A stretch of 64,000 nucleotides of DNA from IMG/VR virus record IMGVR_UViG_3300032245_000484, positions 1 through 64,000 of that record, one strand, 5' to 3'. The notes beneath the pieces were generated by a model. The model was not told the DNA's origin. It saw only the letters and a list, made by a program, of their open reading frames with translations, and did not search any database. This DNA is from a virus. The translations under genes were made by a program, and so were the position numbers. Each line of letters starts with the position of its first letter. Position 1 is the first letter of the stretch. Below, in pieces: positions 14,497 to 24,700 of this stretch.

Positions 14497-15126
14497 ATGG
14501 AAACAGAGAAGATTGGCGAGTGGTTTCAACTGGGCATCATGGGAGCAACCGTACTTGCCGGATTTATCTATGGCTTACGAAAAGCCTACAAGGCAATTTC
14601 CAAGAGTAGAACTCAAAGGAATGAAGAGAGATTCAGTCAAGTCAATATGAGGATATGGGAGGCATTGAGTGAGATTCGCCTCACTCATGGAGCATCTCGT
14701 ATCTCCTTGACCCAGTTCCACAATGGCGGCAAGTTTGTGGATGGATCTTCGATGCGGAAGATGAGCATCTCCCATCAGTCCTGCGATTCAAAGATAGCCT
14801 CCACAATGCAGTTCCGACAGGATGTCCTCGTAAGTAGGTTCGTTGAGATCATCGACATCCTGCACGACAACGATCCGAGGCTAAGACTTCTTTCCAACTT
14901 CGGCGAATCAAACAGCAAGAAGTTCTATCAACTCCATGATACGGTGGCTGTGTCCATTTTACCCGTATATTCTTCTGATAGTATGCTGGTTTACGGCTAC
15001 ATATCTGTTGAGTGGTGTGACTTGGGAAGTTTGGACAAGGTAAACGAAAAGGAACTTACCCAGGATCTTGAGAATGCAAGGAGTCAGATTGCCTTCCTGC
15101 TCAATTCATCCAAAGACTACAGATGA
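14497..15126 (+). CDS. Membrane-anchored protein with GAF-like domain (209 aa)
   Basis: One N-terminal membrane span (about residues 11-27, 'LGIMGATVLAGFIYGL') precedes a basic stretch and a soluble domain. The domain shows 'SRISLTQFHNGGKFVDGSS' and later 'VYGYISVEW', an arrangement that looks like a GAF-type sensor fold. A GGAGG site precedes the ATG. It overlaps gp25 by 4 bp. A membrane protein inside a baseplate operon is unusual. It might be a lysis or infection-related protein co-expressed late. The fold assignment is tentative. Confidence 0.65.
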   Translation: METEKIGEWFQLGIMGATVLAGFIYGLRKAYKAISKSRTQRNEERFSQVNMRIWEALSEIRLTHGASRISLTQFHNGGKFVDGSSMRKMSISHQSCDSKIASTMQFRQDVLVSRFVEIIDILHDNDPRLRLLSNFGESNSKKFYQLHDTVAVSILPVYSSDSMLVYGYISVEWCDLGSLDKVNEKELTQDLENARSQIAFLLNSSKDYR

Positions 15127-15521
15127 CAGATTTCCTTCGTAAGAACCTATTCAAAGACCTTGACCTAGACTTCTCTCCAAATCCCGTCACTGCCGATGTT
15201 CCGCAGAAGGTGGATGCTGAGGCAGTGAAGAGGGCTGTTCGTAACTTGGTTCTAATGTCCAAGTACGACAAGCCGTTCAAGCCCGAGATAGACTGCCGCA
15301 TAAGCCGACTTCTATTTGAACCAGCCTCACCACTAGTAGCAATGGCAATCCGTTCCAACATCAAGGATATACTCACCCGCTATGAGCCACGGGCAAGGAT
15401 AAACGATATACAGGTCGTGTTCGATGAGCAATACAACTCGTTCAATGTCACTGTATCCTTTGCCATGCTCAACTCGCGCGAGATATCGAAGGTATTTGTA
15501 AGCATAGAAAGGCTTAGATAA
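15123..15521 (+). CDS. 25: Baseplate wedge protein gp25 (132 aa)
   Basis: The GPW/gp25 family (PF04965), same length as T4 gp25 (132 aa). The family's 'EPR' motif is present as 'RYEPRARINDIQV', preceded by 'CRISRLLFEPASPLVA'. gp25 forms the conserved wedge core with gp6 and gp53 and primes sheath polymerisation. The start overlaps the previous stop (ATGA), and its stop overlaps the gp6 start (TAATG). Confidence 0.92.
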   Translation: MTDFLRKNLFKDLDLDFSPNPVTADVPQKVDAEAVKRAVRNLVLMSKYDKPFKPEIDCRISRLLFEPASPLVAMAIRSNIKDILTRYEPRARINDIQVVFDEQYNSFNVTVSFAMLNSREISKVFVSIERLR

Positions 15522-17356
15522 TGCCAAATCGCACGCTCATTCCAGTCACTCAACTAGACTTCGATGGCATCAAGCAGAATCTGAAGAACTATCTGTCCAC
15601 GACTCAGGAGTTCTCCGATTACGACTATGAGGGGGCGGGCATCAATGTCCTTCTTGACCTTCTTGCATACAATACCCACTATACCGCAATGTATGCAAAC
15701 ATGCTTGCGGCTGAATCCTTCATCGATTCTGCCGTCATGCGGAAGTCCATTGTCTCGCTTGCCAAGAACCTAGGATATATCCCGAACTCAAGGAATGCCG
15801 CTATTGCGACAGTCTCGTTGTCTTTCGGTGCCACGGCAGGGGTTCCGAGTAGCGTTCCAACAGGAACTAACTTCACTGCGACCAAGAATGGTTCCGAATA
15901 TGTGTTCACTACCACGGAGCCATATCAGATAGACAAGAGCAGTGTTCCCTATACCTGCAACAACATCGACATCCATCAGGGAAAGTACAAGAGCATCTCG
16001 TTCGTATATGATCCCGACAGCAACATGACGAAGTTTGAGATTCCCTTCCCGAGCATCGATAAGAGTCTCATCAGAGTCTATGTCATGAAGTCTCCTTCGG
16101 ATCTAGCAAGCGCAGACTTCACTTGGAGAGAGAATACCGACTATCTTGAACTTGATTCGACTAGCAAGGTCTACTTCATCAACGAGAACTATCGCGGAAA
16201 CTATCAGGTTTCCTTTGGTGATGGCATCATCGGTACGACACCCGAGAAGGGCAACTACATCGTGGTTGTATTCTTCGAAACCAATGGTGTTGAGGGAAAT
16301 GACATCGGAAAGGGAGATAGCAGCACTTCTTCCTTCGTGTTCTCTGGTATTGGTGGCAACGCATACAATGCGACCGTCACTACGGTCACTCCTTCCTATG
16401 GTGGTGCTGAAAGGGACACCGAGGATAAGATCCGATATACCGCTCCGAAGTACTATCAGTCTCAGAACAGGACCGTCACGGCATATGACTATGAGAGCAT
16501 CATATTGCGCGAATATCCCGATGCGGAAGCCGTGAGGGTCTGGGGTGGAGATGAAAATGATCCACCCGAGTATGGAAAGGTATACATCTCCATCATCCCG
16601 AAGAACTCTCGCGTCCTCAGCGATGCACAGAAGGAAAGCCTCGTCAAGAATGTCCTGAATAAGAAGAAGATCGTGACAGTAACGGCTGAAGTGCTGGATG
16701 TTGACTACACCTATGTCCTGATAGAGTGCTTCGCCACATACAACTCTTCGCTTGCATACACCTCCGAGCAGTCGATTCGTGATGCTATCCGAGCAGCAAT
16801 AGAGTCATATTCGACTCTTTCGCTACAGACATTCAATGCCTCATTCAGGTATTCGGTTCTTTCAAGGCAGATCGATCTCTCCAGCAACTCGCTGGTCAGC
16901 AATAGAATCAATACTCGCCTAGCCAAGAGAATAATCCCGATATATGGAACGGCAAACTATACCCTTGAGTATGGGGCGGCACTTAATCATCCCTTTGATG
17001 GAAATCCATCGGTAATAAGCACATCCATCTTTCAGCACCGCGATATGGACAATGTCGTGAGGGATTGCTTCATAGAGGACAATGGTCGTGGTAGATTGGT
17101 AATGTATAGAATGGAAAATGGTTCTAAGAAGACGGTATATCCAAACATAGGAACCGTTGATTATTCCACGGGCAAAGTGAACCTGACGGCATTCTCTCCA
17201 ACAGGCACAGGAACCCTCACATACATCAACTTCACGGTAGTTCCCGATCAAAAGTTCGACATCATACCCAAGAGGAACCAAGTCCTTCTTGTGGACATGA
17301 ACTCACCCGATTCCACCACCATAAACTTGCAGGACGCTGCGGTTAGAGGGGTCTGA
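15521..17356 (+). CDS. 6: Baseplate wedge protein gp6 (611 aa)
   Basis: A T4 gp6/baseplate J-type protein (T4: 660 aa). The diagnostic N-terminus 'DFDGIKQNLKNYL' and 'GINVLLDLLAYNTHYTAMYA' are followed by 'SFIDSAVMRKSIVSLAKNLG' and a central domain with 'TPSYGGAERDTEDKIRYTAP'. gp6 dimers form the iris ring of the baseplate inner wedge. The C-terminal third is beta-rich. It is coupled to gp25 and to the next gene by overlapping stop-start codons. Confidence 0.92.
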   Translation: MPNRTLIPVTQLDFDGIKQNLKNYLSTTQEFSDYDYEGAGINVLLDLLAYNTHYTAMYANMLAAESFIDSAVMRKSIVSLAKNLGYIPNSRNAAIATVSLSFGATAGVPSSVPTGTNFTATKNGSEYVFTTTEPYQIDKSSVPYTCNNIDIHQGKYKSISFVYDPDSNMTKFEIPFPSIDKSLIRVYVMKSPSDLASADFTWRENTDYLELDSTSKVYFINENYRGNYQVSFGDGIIGTTPEKGNYIVVVFFETNGVEGNDIGKGDSSTSSFVFSGIGGNAYNATVTTVTPSYGGAERDTEDKIRYTAPKYYQSQNRTVTAYDYESIILREYPDAEAVRVWGGDENDPPEYGKVYISIIPKNSRVLSDAQKESLVKNVLNKKKIVTVTAEVLDVDYTYVLIECFATYNSSLAYTSEQSIRDAIRAAIESYSTLSLQTFNASFRYSVLSRQIDLSSNSLVSNRINTRLAKRIIPIYGTANYTLEYGAALNHPFDGNPSVISTSIFQHRDMDNVVRDCFIEDNGRGRLVMYRMENGSKKTVYPNIGTVDYSTGKVNLTAFSPTGTGTLTYINFTVVPDQKFDIIPKRNQVLLVDMNSPDSTTINLQDAAVRGV

Positions 17357-19371
17357 TGCCACTAGCCCAACTACCACTTCTCTTTGGCGGAACTGGTGCG
17401 CTAGTTGAGGCTGAAAACCTCAGACTATCTGAGGAATCTCCTCGCGTCATCAAGAGATTTGGTCCGAGCAATCTGATCGTCAATCAGGTTCCTGCTTTCA
17501 TAAATCGCGATCATGAGTTGTTCCGCAGGTTCGTTGAGGCATACTATGAGTGGATGGAGCAGTATCAGAATGCATTCGGAATCATCGACGCATTCACCGA
17601 ACTCACCGATATAGACGAGACTCTTGGTCTGTTCTTCGGTGAGTTCCGAGCAATGTACCTACAGAACTTCCCCTCGCAACTGGCTACGGATGAGAATGGG
17701 AATGTGATCAGTGAAGCCAACTTCCTCAAGAATGTGCGCAACTTCTATGGTTCCAAGGGAACTGAAAAGGCATATCGTTTCCTCTTCAGATTGCTCTACA
17801 ATGTCTATTCCGAGGTCAAGTATCCTGGTGAGGACATATTGAAGTGTTCCCACGGAAAGTGGATCGAAAGGCAATCGCTGAAGGTCACAAGCAGTGGAGG
17901 AACTGCAAACTTTGCAATGGCGGGCAATCAGGTCTATCAGATGGATCCAGTCACAGGAAATGTATCTGGTTCCGCTATTGTGACCGAGGTCACTCAATAT
18001 ACGAAGAAATACTATGAAGTCACTGAAGTCTTCATAAAGAACATATTTGGAACATTCGATGCTTCCAGAAAACTGTATTGCAATGTGAACGGAGCGATCC
18101 TGGAGGAAAGCATATATCCCGTAGTCACGGAGATAACGGTCCGCAATGGTGGTTCTGGCTATGACATCATAGATGATGTTGTCATCAACAACAGCGAGAA
18201 TGGAATCGGTCTTGTAGCAGCCATAGAACTGCTCGACACCAAAGGCAAGATCAAGATCATAAAGGTTCTTGATTCTGGTATTGGATACATCGACGGATTC
18301 ACTTCGACTGTCGTATCAAATACCGGTGATGGCAAGGCATCCCTCACTCCAGTGATCGGTGCCGTTACCCATTATGCTGGCTACTATGCGAACAATAATG
18401 GCAAGTTGAGTTCCAACAAGAAGTTGTTCGATGGAGACTACTATCAGGATTTCTCATATGCCCTGAAGAGCGAGATATCTTTCTCAACATATAAGGAACT
18501 CTACAAGAAACTGGTTCATCCCGCAGGATTCAAGATGTTTGGCGAGATCCTGATGCGGCGTAACATGATCGACAATCTCCCGTTCCATTCGGAGATGCAG
18601 CGGTATGAGATTCCATACATCGGTCACTATACTCCATACAGGATGGGTACTACTGCCGATCTATACAGCGTGTATCCGAGCGGATTCAATCCACGCGGAA
18701 ACACATACAGCACCTATCAGAACTATGGACAGACGGGTGGAAAACTATTCGTCAAGCCAGTCGGATTCACATTCATCGAAGGAACGGTTTGGACGACGAT
18801 TGGAGCAACGGGTATCGGTGGAACTGGTATTTCGGGTTCCGTGTTTGAGTTCCGAGTGCTGAACAGCGGAGGAACCTATGGTGTCCTGCTTCTAAAGGGA
18901 ATAGATTTCAATACGGCATCTGCTTCGGTGACGGGACCGGGATTCCTTGAGGGTGCCACATTCAGGATGTATACGGCATCCGCTGGCTTCACCGCAACAA
19001 TCGACCGTGTTCGATATGGAGTCGGAATCGTACCCGAAACTGGTGGCTATACACACAATCCACAGGGCGCACCGCTTGGAAGCAGTCTTGGAGTTGAGGG
19101 ATACATAGAAGCGAAGGGATTGAGTTATTCGTATTGGCGCGTCTACCACCATCCGAACATCCGTGGAATATATGGATTGACGGGTGTTTGGAACGGATTG
19201 ACGGGAGCGGGTGCATCCTTCGGATCGGTAGCACTCAAGCCATTCTTCAAGATGCCAATAGGATATCACTTCCATTCCAACTCCGTAGGAACTCCATATC
19301 AGGGAACCACGGGAGCCGATCTAGAATATGGTCTGATCGAAAGCACAACCCTAGTATCACCGAACTTCTAA
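17356..19371 (+). CDS. Baseplate wedge protein in gp7 position (671 aa)
   Basis: The N-terminal ~180 residues show the pattern 'INRDHELFRRFVEAYYEWME', 'FYGSKGTEKAYRFLFRLLYN' and 'YPGEDILKCSHGKW', which I associate with T4-like marine phage wedge proteins. Located between gp6 and gp8, it takes the gp7 slot (T4 gp7, 1032 aa). The remainder is beta-rich, Gly/Tyr-rich and probably adhesive or outer-wedge. Translational coupling to gp6 (TGATG) supports a shared role in wedge assembly. Homology to T4 gp7 itself was not demonstrable by eye. Confidence 0.65.
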   Translation: MPLAQLPLLFGGTGALVEAENLRLSEESPRVIKRFGPSNLIVNQVPAFINRDHELFRRFVEAYYEWMEQYQNAFGIIDAFTELTDIDETLGLFFGEFRAMYLQNFPSQLATDENGNVISEANFLKNVRNFYGSKGTEKAYRFLFRLLYNVYSEVKYPGEDILKCSHGKWIERQSLKVTSSGGTANFAMAGNQVYQMDPVTGNVSGSAIVTEVTQYTKKYYEVTEVFIKNIFGTFDASRKLYCNVNGAILEESIYPVVTEITVRNGGSGYDIIDDVVINNSENGIGLVAAIELLDTKGKIKIIKVLDSGIGYIDGFTSTVVSNTGDGKASLTPVIGAVTHYAGYYANNNGKLSSNKKLFDGDYYQDFSYALKSEISFSTYKELYKKLVHPAGFKMFGEILMRRNMIDNLPFHSEMQRYEIPYIGHYTPYRMGTTADLYSVYPSGFNPRGNTYSTYQNYGQTGGKLFVKPVGFTFIEGTVWTTIGATGIGGTGISGSVFEFRVLNSGGTYGVLLLKGIDFNTASASVTGPGFLEGATFRMYTASAGFTATIDRVRYGVGIVPETGGYTHNPQGAPLGSSLGVEGYIEAKGLSYSYWRVYHHPNIRGIYGLTGVWNGLTGAGASFGSVALKPFFKMPIGYHFHSNSVGTPYQGTTGADLEYGLIESTTLVSPNF

Positions 19372-19372
19372 T

Positions 19373-21706
19373 ATGGCAAACAATGCACTAAAGACTCTAC
19401 TCAAGACCGATCTGATTGAAATGATCCGTCTTGGCATTTCGGACAGCAATCAGTACTACCTGTTTGTCAGTAGGGCATTGCCATATACCGATGTAACCTC
19501 AACGACACTGGTGACGGAAAGCGACATACGCCCACCCTCTATTGGGGAATCCTCGCGGAATGCATATGATACCTACCGCAACATGGTGTTCATGAAGCGG
19601 ATTCGACCAGAGAACCTGAAGTTGATGATTCCGAGGATCGATTGGACCTCGGGAGAGGTCTATACTCCCTATTCCGAGACCACCGACATGGCTGGCGAAA
19701 CCTACTATGTCATGACATCGGAATACAATGTCTACAAGTGCATGGCATCGAATGGGACATCGACCATCATGCCCACGGGTAAGAGTACCAATGTGGTGTC
19801 TTTCGAGGACGGCTACAAGTGGAAGTACATCTATACCGTCACCGAAGACATGATAGACCATGTCACCCTCGACTATATTCCTGTATTCGTTGCCGACGAA
19901 TCGCATAGTGATCAAAAGCAGGTCCAGAACCTCGCGGCACCCGGTTCGATAGACACAGTCACCGCAACGACGAACAGCAGCCTTGTCTTCGACAAGATAT
20001 ACCGCCTTGATGGCTATTTTAGCAACAACAAGACGGCAATGCAGACTGATCTTGGCATAACACCGAATGTCGCAGGATCGACCTATGTCTGCTTCACTCC
20101 ACCGAACGAGCAGGGAGATGTGTCGAATGGATACTGGAATGACTATGCGATATATGTCAGAAGCGGACCTGGCATCGGTCAGTATTTCAGGATTGTGGAC
20201 TTCAAGAAGGGTGGAAATGCGGGATCAAGTTACTACTATGCGAATGTATATCCCGCATTGACCCGTGATGTCGTATCGATATCGGAGGCTTCAAGTCCTG
20301 CGAATGCATCCAAGTTGAAGGTCGTTCCGTATGTGGTTGTGGATGGGGATGGAACAGATGCCGTCGTCATTCCAAATACGGGAACCGACAAGTACATCAC
20401 TTCACTTAGCATAATCAATCCGGGCTACAACTACACATATGCACAGCCAAGGGTTGTCACCGAGAAGAGCAGCGTGACATTGGGTTCCGCTGTCGCGACA
20501 TACAACTCCTCCATCTCGACAAGCATCTCCACGCCAAAAGGTCATGGAGCAAATGCCATCAAGGAGTTTGGTGCATCCGATTTGATGATCTTGGTGGAGA
20601 TAGAGGGAACCGAGGACGGCAAGATATCCACGCGCAACGACTACCGTCAGTTCGGCATCGTCAAGAGTCCGTATCTATACGGAGGAGAGACATTCGCTGG
20701 CTACGAGGAAGAAGTTGTGCTGAAGGCTCTCATAAAGAGACAGCCAACCAAGAATCTATATGATGTCAATACATTTGTGAAGGGAAACCACATCATTGGC
20801 AAGGAAACCCGTGCCACTGCCCGCATACTCGACAGCGAATCCATCCCAGGCTCAAGGTTCCATCGGCTGTACCTGACAGATGTCGTTGGAGACTTCCGTT
20901 TCTCAGACGATGGTTCCAAGAAGATACGGGTATTCTTCGACAGCACCTATACGGGAACCTTCGTCACGGGAGATATTGCCACTCAGTATGAGGGAACCAT
21001 CGGGCTTACCTTGACTGGATCTGGAAACATCGTTTCGTATGACATGAATGAAAAGCAGTTCGTGGTCGATACCACTTACGGATCGTTTGTTTCTGGCAAG
21101 ACCATGATCTTCGTCGGCAGCGGCGGTCACACTCTCAGTGGAGCAAAGATCCTCGAAGTAGATGAAGAGTTTGGTGAGATCCTCGGACAGGTTGTCTTTG
21201 GAACCACCTCTGGTAGCGATTTCCTCACATTCGGAGGAGATGAGGTGTTTGGTCGCCTTGCATCGACGGAGTTCGTCCCCACCGCCAAGGAAAATCTTGG
21301 CGAGTACCGCATGACAACCAAGTTGACCGTGGTCAATGCATCTCTATTCACGGATGGGGTGATCGCTTCCTCTTCTGCATTGGATGGAACTATCACGCAG
21401 ACCAATCCGATGACTCTAGCCAAGGTGACGGGAACTGTTGTTGACTTCACTGTTGCTGGTGGTCTTGGATTCACAGGAATCATCAGTCTCAACAACCTGA
21501 CGGGAACATTCAGTCAGATTGGAACATTGACATTCACTCCATACGGAACCACTGCGGATACCGCATTGTCTACCGTCACAATCAACAGCATAACCAACCC
21601 CGAGGTTTCTGTAGGTTCCGGAGAGTTGTTATACATAGAAAATGTACGACCAATAGAACGAAATATCGAACAATCCGAGCAATTCAAGATTGTAATCGGT
21701 TTCTAG
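19373..21706 (+). CDS. 8: Baseplate wedge protein gp8, enlarged (777 aa)
   Basis: The N-terminal part is clearly gp8-like (PF09215): 'IEMIRLGISDSNQYYLFVSR', 'YRNMVFMKRI', 'SEYNVYKCMASNGTSTIMPT' and 'EDGYKWKYIYTVTEDMID'. T4 gp8 is 334 aa. The extra C-terminal ~440 residues are beta-strand and Gly/Thr-rich and include a 'FGIVKSPYLYGG' segment also typical of longer marine gp8 proteins. gp8 is a dimeric outer wedge component binding gp7/gp10. The ATG lies 1 bp after the previous stop. Confidence 0.88.
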   Translation: MANNALKTLLKTDLIEMIRLGISDSNQYYLFVSRALPYTDVTSTTLVTESDIRPPSIGESSRNAYDTYRNMVFMKRIRPENLKLMIPRIDWTSGEVYTPYSETTDMAGETYYVMTSEYNVYKCMASNGTSTIMPTGKSTNVVSFEDGYKWKYIYTVTEDMIDHVTLDYIPVFVADESHSDQKQVQNLAAPGSIDTVTATTNSSLVFDKIYRLDGYFSNNKTAMQTDLGITPNVAGSTYVCFTPPNEQGDVSNGYWNDYAIYVRSGPGIGQYFRIVDFKKGGNAGSSYYYANVYPALTRDVVSISEASSPANASKLKVVPYVVVDGDGTDAVVIPNTGTDKYITSLSIINPGYNYTYAQPRVVTEKSSVTLGSAVATYNSSISTSISTPKGHGANAIKEFGASDLMILVEIEGTEDGKISTRNDYRQFGIVKSPYLYGGETFAGYEEEVVLKALIKRQPTKNLYDVNTFVKGNHIIGKETRATARILDSESIPGSRFHRLYLTDVVGDFRFSDDGSKKIRVFFDSTYTGTFVTGDIATQYEGTIGLTLTGSGNIVSYDMNEKQFVVDTTYGSFVSGKTMIFVGSGGHTLSGAKILEVDEEFGEILGQVVFGTTSGSDFLTFGGDEVFGRLASTEFVPTAKENLGEYRMTTKLTVVNASLFTDGVIASSSALDGTITQTNPMTLAKVTGTVVDFTVAGGLGFTGIISLNNLTGTFSQIGTLTFTPYGTTADTALSTVTINSITNPEVSVGSGELLYIENVRPIERNIEQSEQFKIVIGF

Positions 21707-21718
21707 GAGCAAGAGTAG

Positions 21719-24700
21719 ATGCCTTCTTACGATCCGACCCTTTTCAATGTCAATCCATACTACGATGACTTCAATGAGGATAAGAAGTTCCTCCGAATGC
21801 TCTTTCGTCCGGGGTATGCAGTTCAGTCCCGCGAACTGACCCAACTACAGACAATCCTACAGAATCAGGTCGAGCGGTTCGGCAATCACATCTTCAAGGA
21901 TGGCAGCAACATCATCGGCGGCGAGATATCGACGCAGACCTTGAACTTTGTCCGCATCTATCCACAGACCAGCGTTGCTCCGATCTTCACTGCAACCGCA
22001 GAGGATGTCGTTGGTCATCGCCTCATTCAGAGAGATGGATCCGGAAATGCCGTCTCAAAGGCAGTTGTTGTCGATTACCTGCCAAGTTACAGCGCAGCCG
22101 ATCCGTATGGCGTAGCCGTAATCTCGTATATGTCGGGAACTGAGTTCACCACGGGAGCCACAGTCGAAAGCGACAATCCAGACAAGACGATGCAGTTCAC
22201 GATTGCTCCAGCAAGCAGCCCGGTAGCCCCAAAGGGGAAGACCCATGTTGTCGCGATCAGCGAGGGAATCTATTATATCAATGGATTCTTCGTCAAGTCC
22301 ACCGAGCAGTTGGAACCGGCATACACAGTCACGAACGAGATCCGCAACTTCGACAGCCCCACGGGAATCATGGGATTCGAGGTTCAGTCCACAATCGTCA
22401 CGGAAAAGGACGATTATACGATCAAGGATCCCGCAAACGGCTCCTACAACTATAATGCTCCCGGCGCACATAGATTCAAGATAGATCTTGTGCTTAAGTT
22501 TGTCGAGACCGATACAGATGCAAACTTCATACAGTTGGTGTTCTATTCGGGTGGCGAGATTCTGAAGAAGATTGAAAAGACAGAATATTCAGACATCATC
22601 AACCTATTCGCGCAGCGGACATACGATGAGAGCGGAAACTACATCGTCAACCCATTCGATGTCTCATTCCGCGATGGCGATGAGACAACTACCTATGCCG
22701 ATGTCGGATCAGGCAAGGCTTATGTCTTCGGCTATGAATACGAAACAAAGTTCAAGGATGTGATTGAGGTTCCCCGTGCGCGAACGGTTGGCATCTACGA
22801 GGACTATTCGGTTGACAACTATTTTGGAAACTACATCATCGGTCAGTATAGCCCGAATGGAACAAACATCAACTATCTGTTCTCCGAGGTCAATGCGGCA
22901 ATCGGTGAGAAGACCCTTGGATATTCGGTCTATGGAGCCACTGCAATGGCTACATCGGCAAACTACATGGACACCGCCATCTTTGAGGCATTCCTCATCA
23001 AGATGGAACCAGATGGAGTCACGAACTACTCGACTCAGGGTCAGAACATGCAGTTCAAGGCATTTATCTCCAACATCACGCAGATAAATGCCACGGGTGG
23101 AATAAGCCACCCGATGAATCTCTACCTCTATTCATACGAGACGGGAGTTTCACACAAACTTCTCAACAGCGTCGAACTATATCGTTCCACCTATACAGCA
23201 AGTCAGTCCAGGCTTCCAAAGTTCTCTGATTTCGATAGTCAGTCCTTGGTTTTCCCGATCAACGGCGAGACACCGACTACGATGGTCAAGCAGGTCACGG
23301 ATCTTTCCTATCTACAGACTGTCTTCAAGGGATTCGTTGCTTCTTCCAATGATACTCAGCCATCCGTAGCACTTGCTATGGGTGAGAACTTCAACTGGTC
23401 ATTCAACAATGGATTCATCCCCAACGGCAACGATGTGGTTCTTGATGAATCCGATGGATACTATGTCGTCTATGCCTCGGGATCGGCAATGCTCATCGGA
23501 ACCATCCTACGCATAGTAGGACCAAACATAACTGTTCCCACTGGTCAGACGAAGGTCACGGCAAAGATCACCGATGATGGAGACTACATTCAGTTCACAT
23601 CTTCGCTTCCCGTGGGATCCTACTATCTCGTTGGAAAAGCGAAGAACATCACGGCTGATGTACAGACAAGCACATCCACCAAGATTCGTACCAAGACATT
23701 GGAGTCGAACACAGAGACGATCACGGAAGCGATCAATACACTCAATACGCTCAAGAGGAACATCAAGTACACGAAGAAGGGAACCACTCAGGTTTCCGAC
23801 ATAACCACGATGTATTTCGTGCTTGATAGGTCCGATGTCCTCCGCATCAACAGCATAACAACCACAGATGGAACCGACATAAGCGACCGCTTCCTGTTTG
23901 ATACCGGTCAGCGCGATGCCGCATATCTCCTCGGCAGAATCTATGTCAAGCCTGAGCATTATAGCAAGTACTCAGATGGTACATCTTTTTCCATCGTGGT
24001 CTCATACGACTATTACGAGCATTCTGGCTATGGTCCGTTCGTTGCCGACTCCTATGTCGGAATCTCCTACGATGATATTCAGGTTTTCGTCAGCCCACGC
24101 ACAGGCAAGTCGATAAATCTCGCCAATGCAATGGACTTCCGCACACAAGCCAAGATCACTGGGTTCATGCCAGCGGGGGCTACGAGCGGAACTACTGCTG
24201 CGGAAAGCCCAAGCCAACTCTACAATCGTCCGATCATCCGATACAGCAATGGCTTTGCTCCCGAAAGATCCAGCATTGTGCAAAGCCACACGGCATATCT
24301 TCCAAGAATAGACAAACTGGTCGTTTCGAAGAACATTGCAGCAGAGGACACCGGTGACATCACTACCCTCAAGAGGATTGCGGGAATACCCAGCGATTCT
24401 CCGATTGTTCCCGAGGATCTCAGCGATTCGATGACGCTGTTCACATTGAGCATTCCTGCATATACATTTAATGCACAGGACATAAAGGCTCAGACAATCG
24501 GAAACAACCGATTCACGATGAAGGACATTGGAACCATTTCAAGTCGTGTGGATGCCCTTGAGCAGCAAGCCACATTGAATGATCTTGAGATGAGCGTCAT
24601 ATCCAAGGATCTCAAGACAACCACAGGTGCCGATGCATTGAAGCGGGCAATCCTCGTTGATACATTCGATGGGCATTCAATCGGTGATGTCTCGGATACC

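Noticed and set aside
14422-14497. Terminator in the gp25-upstream gap
   Set aside because: The large stem-loop has no T-tract and sits next to a ribosome site; a late operon continues through it without a recognisable promoter.
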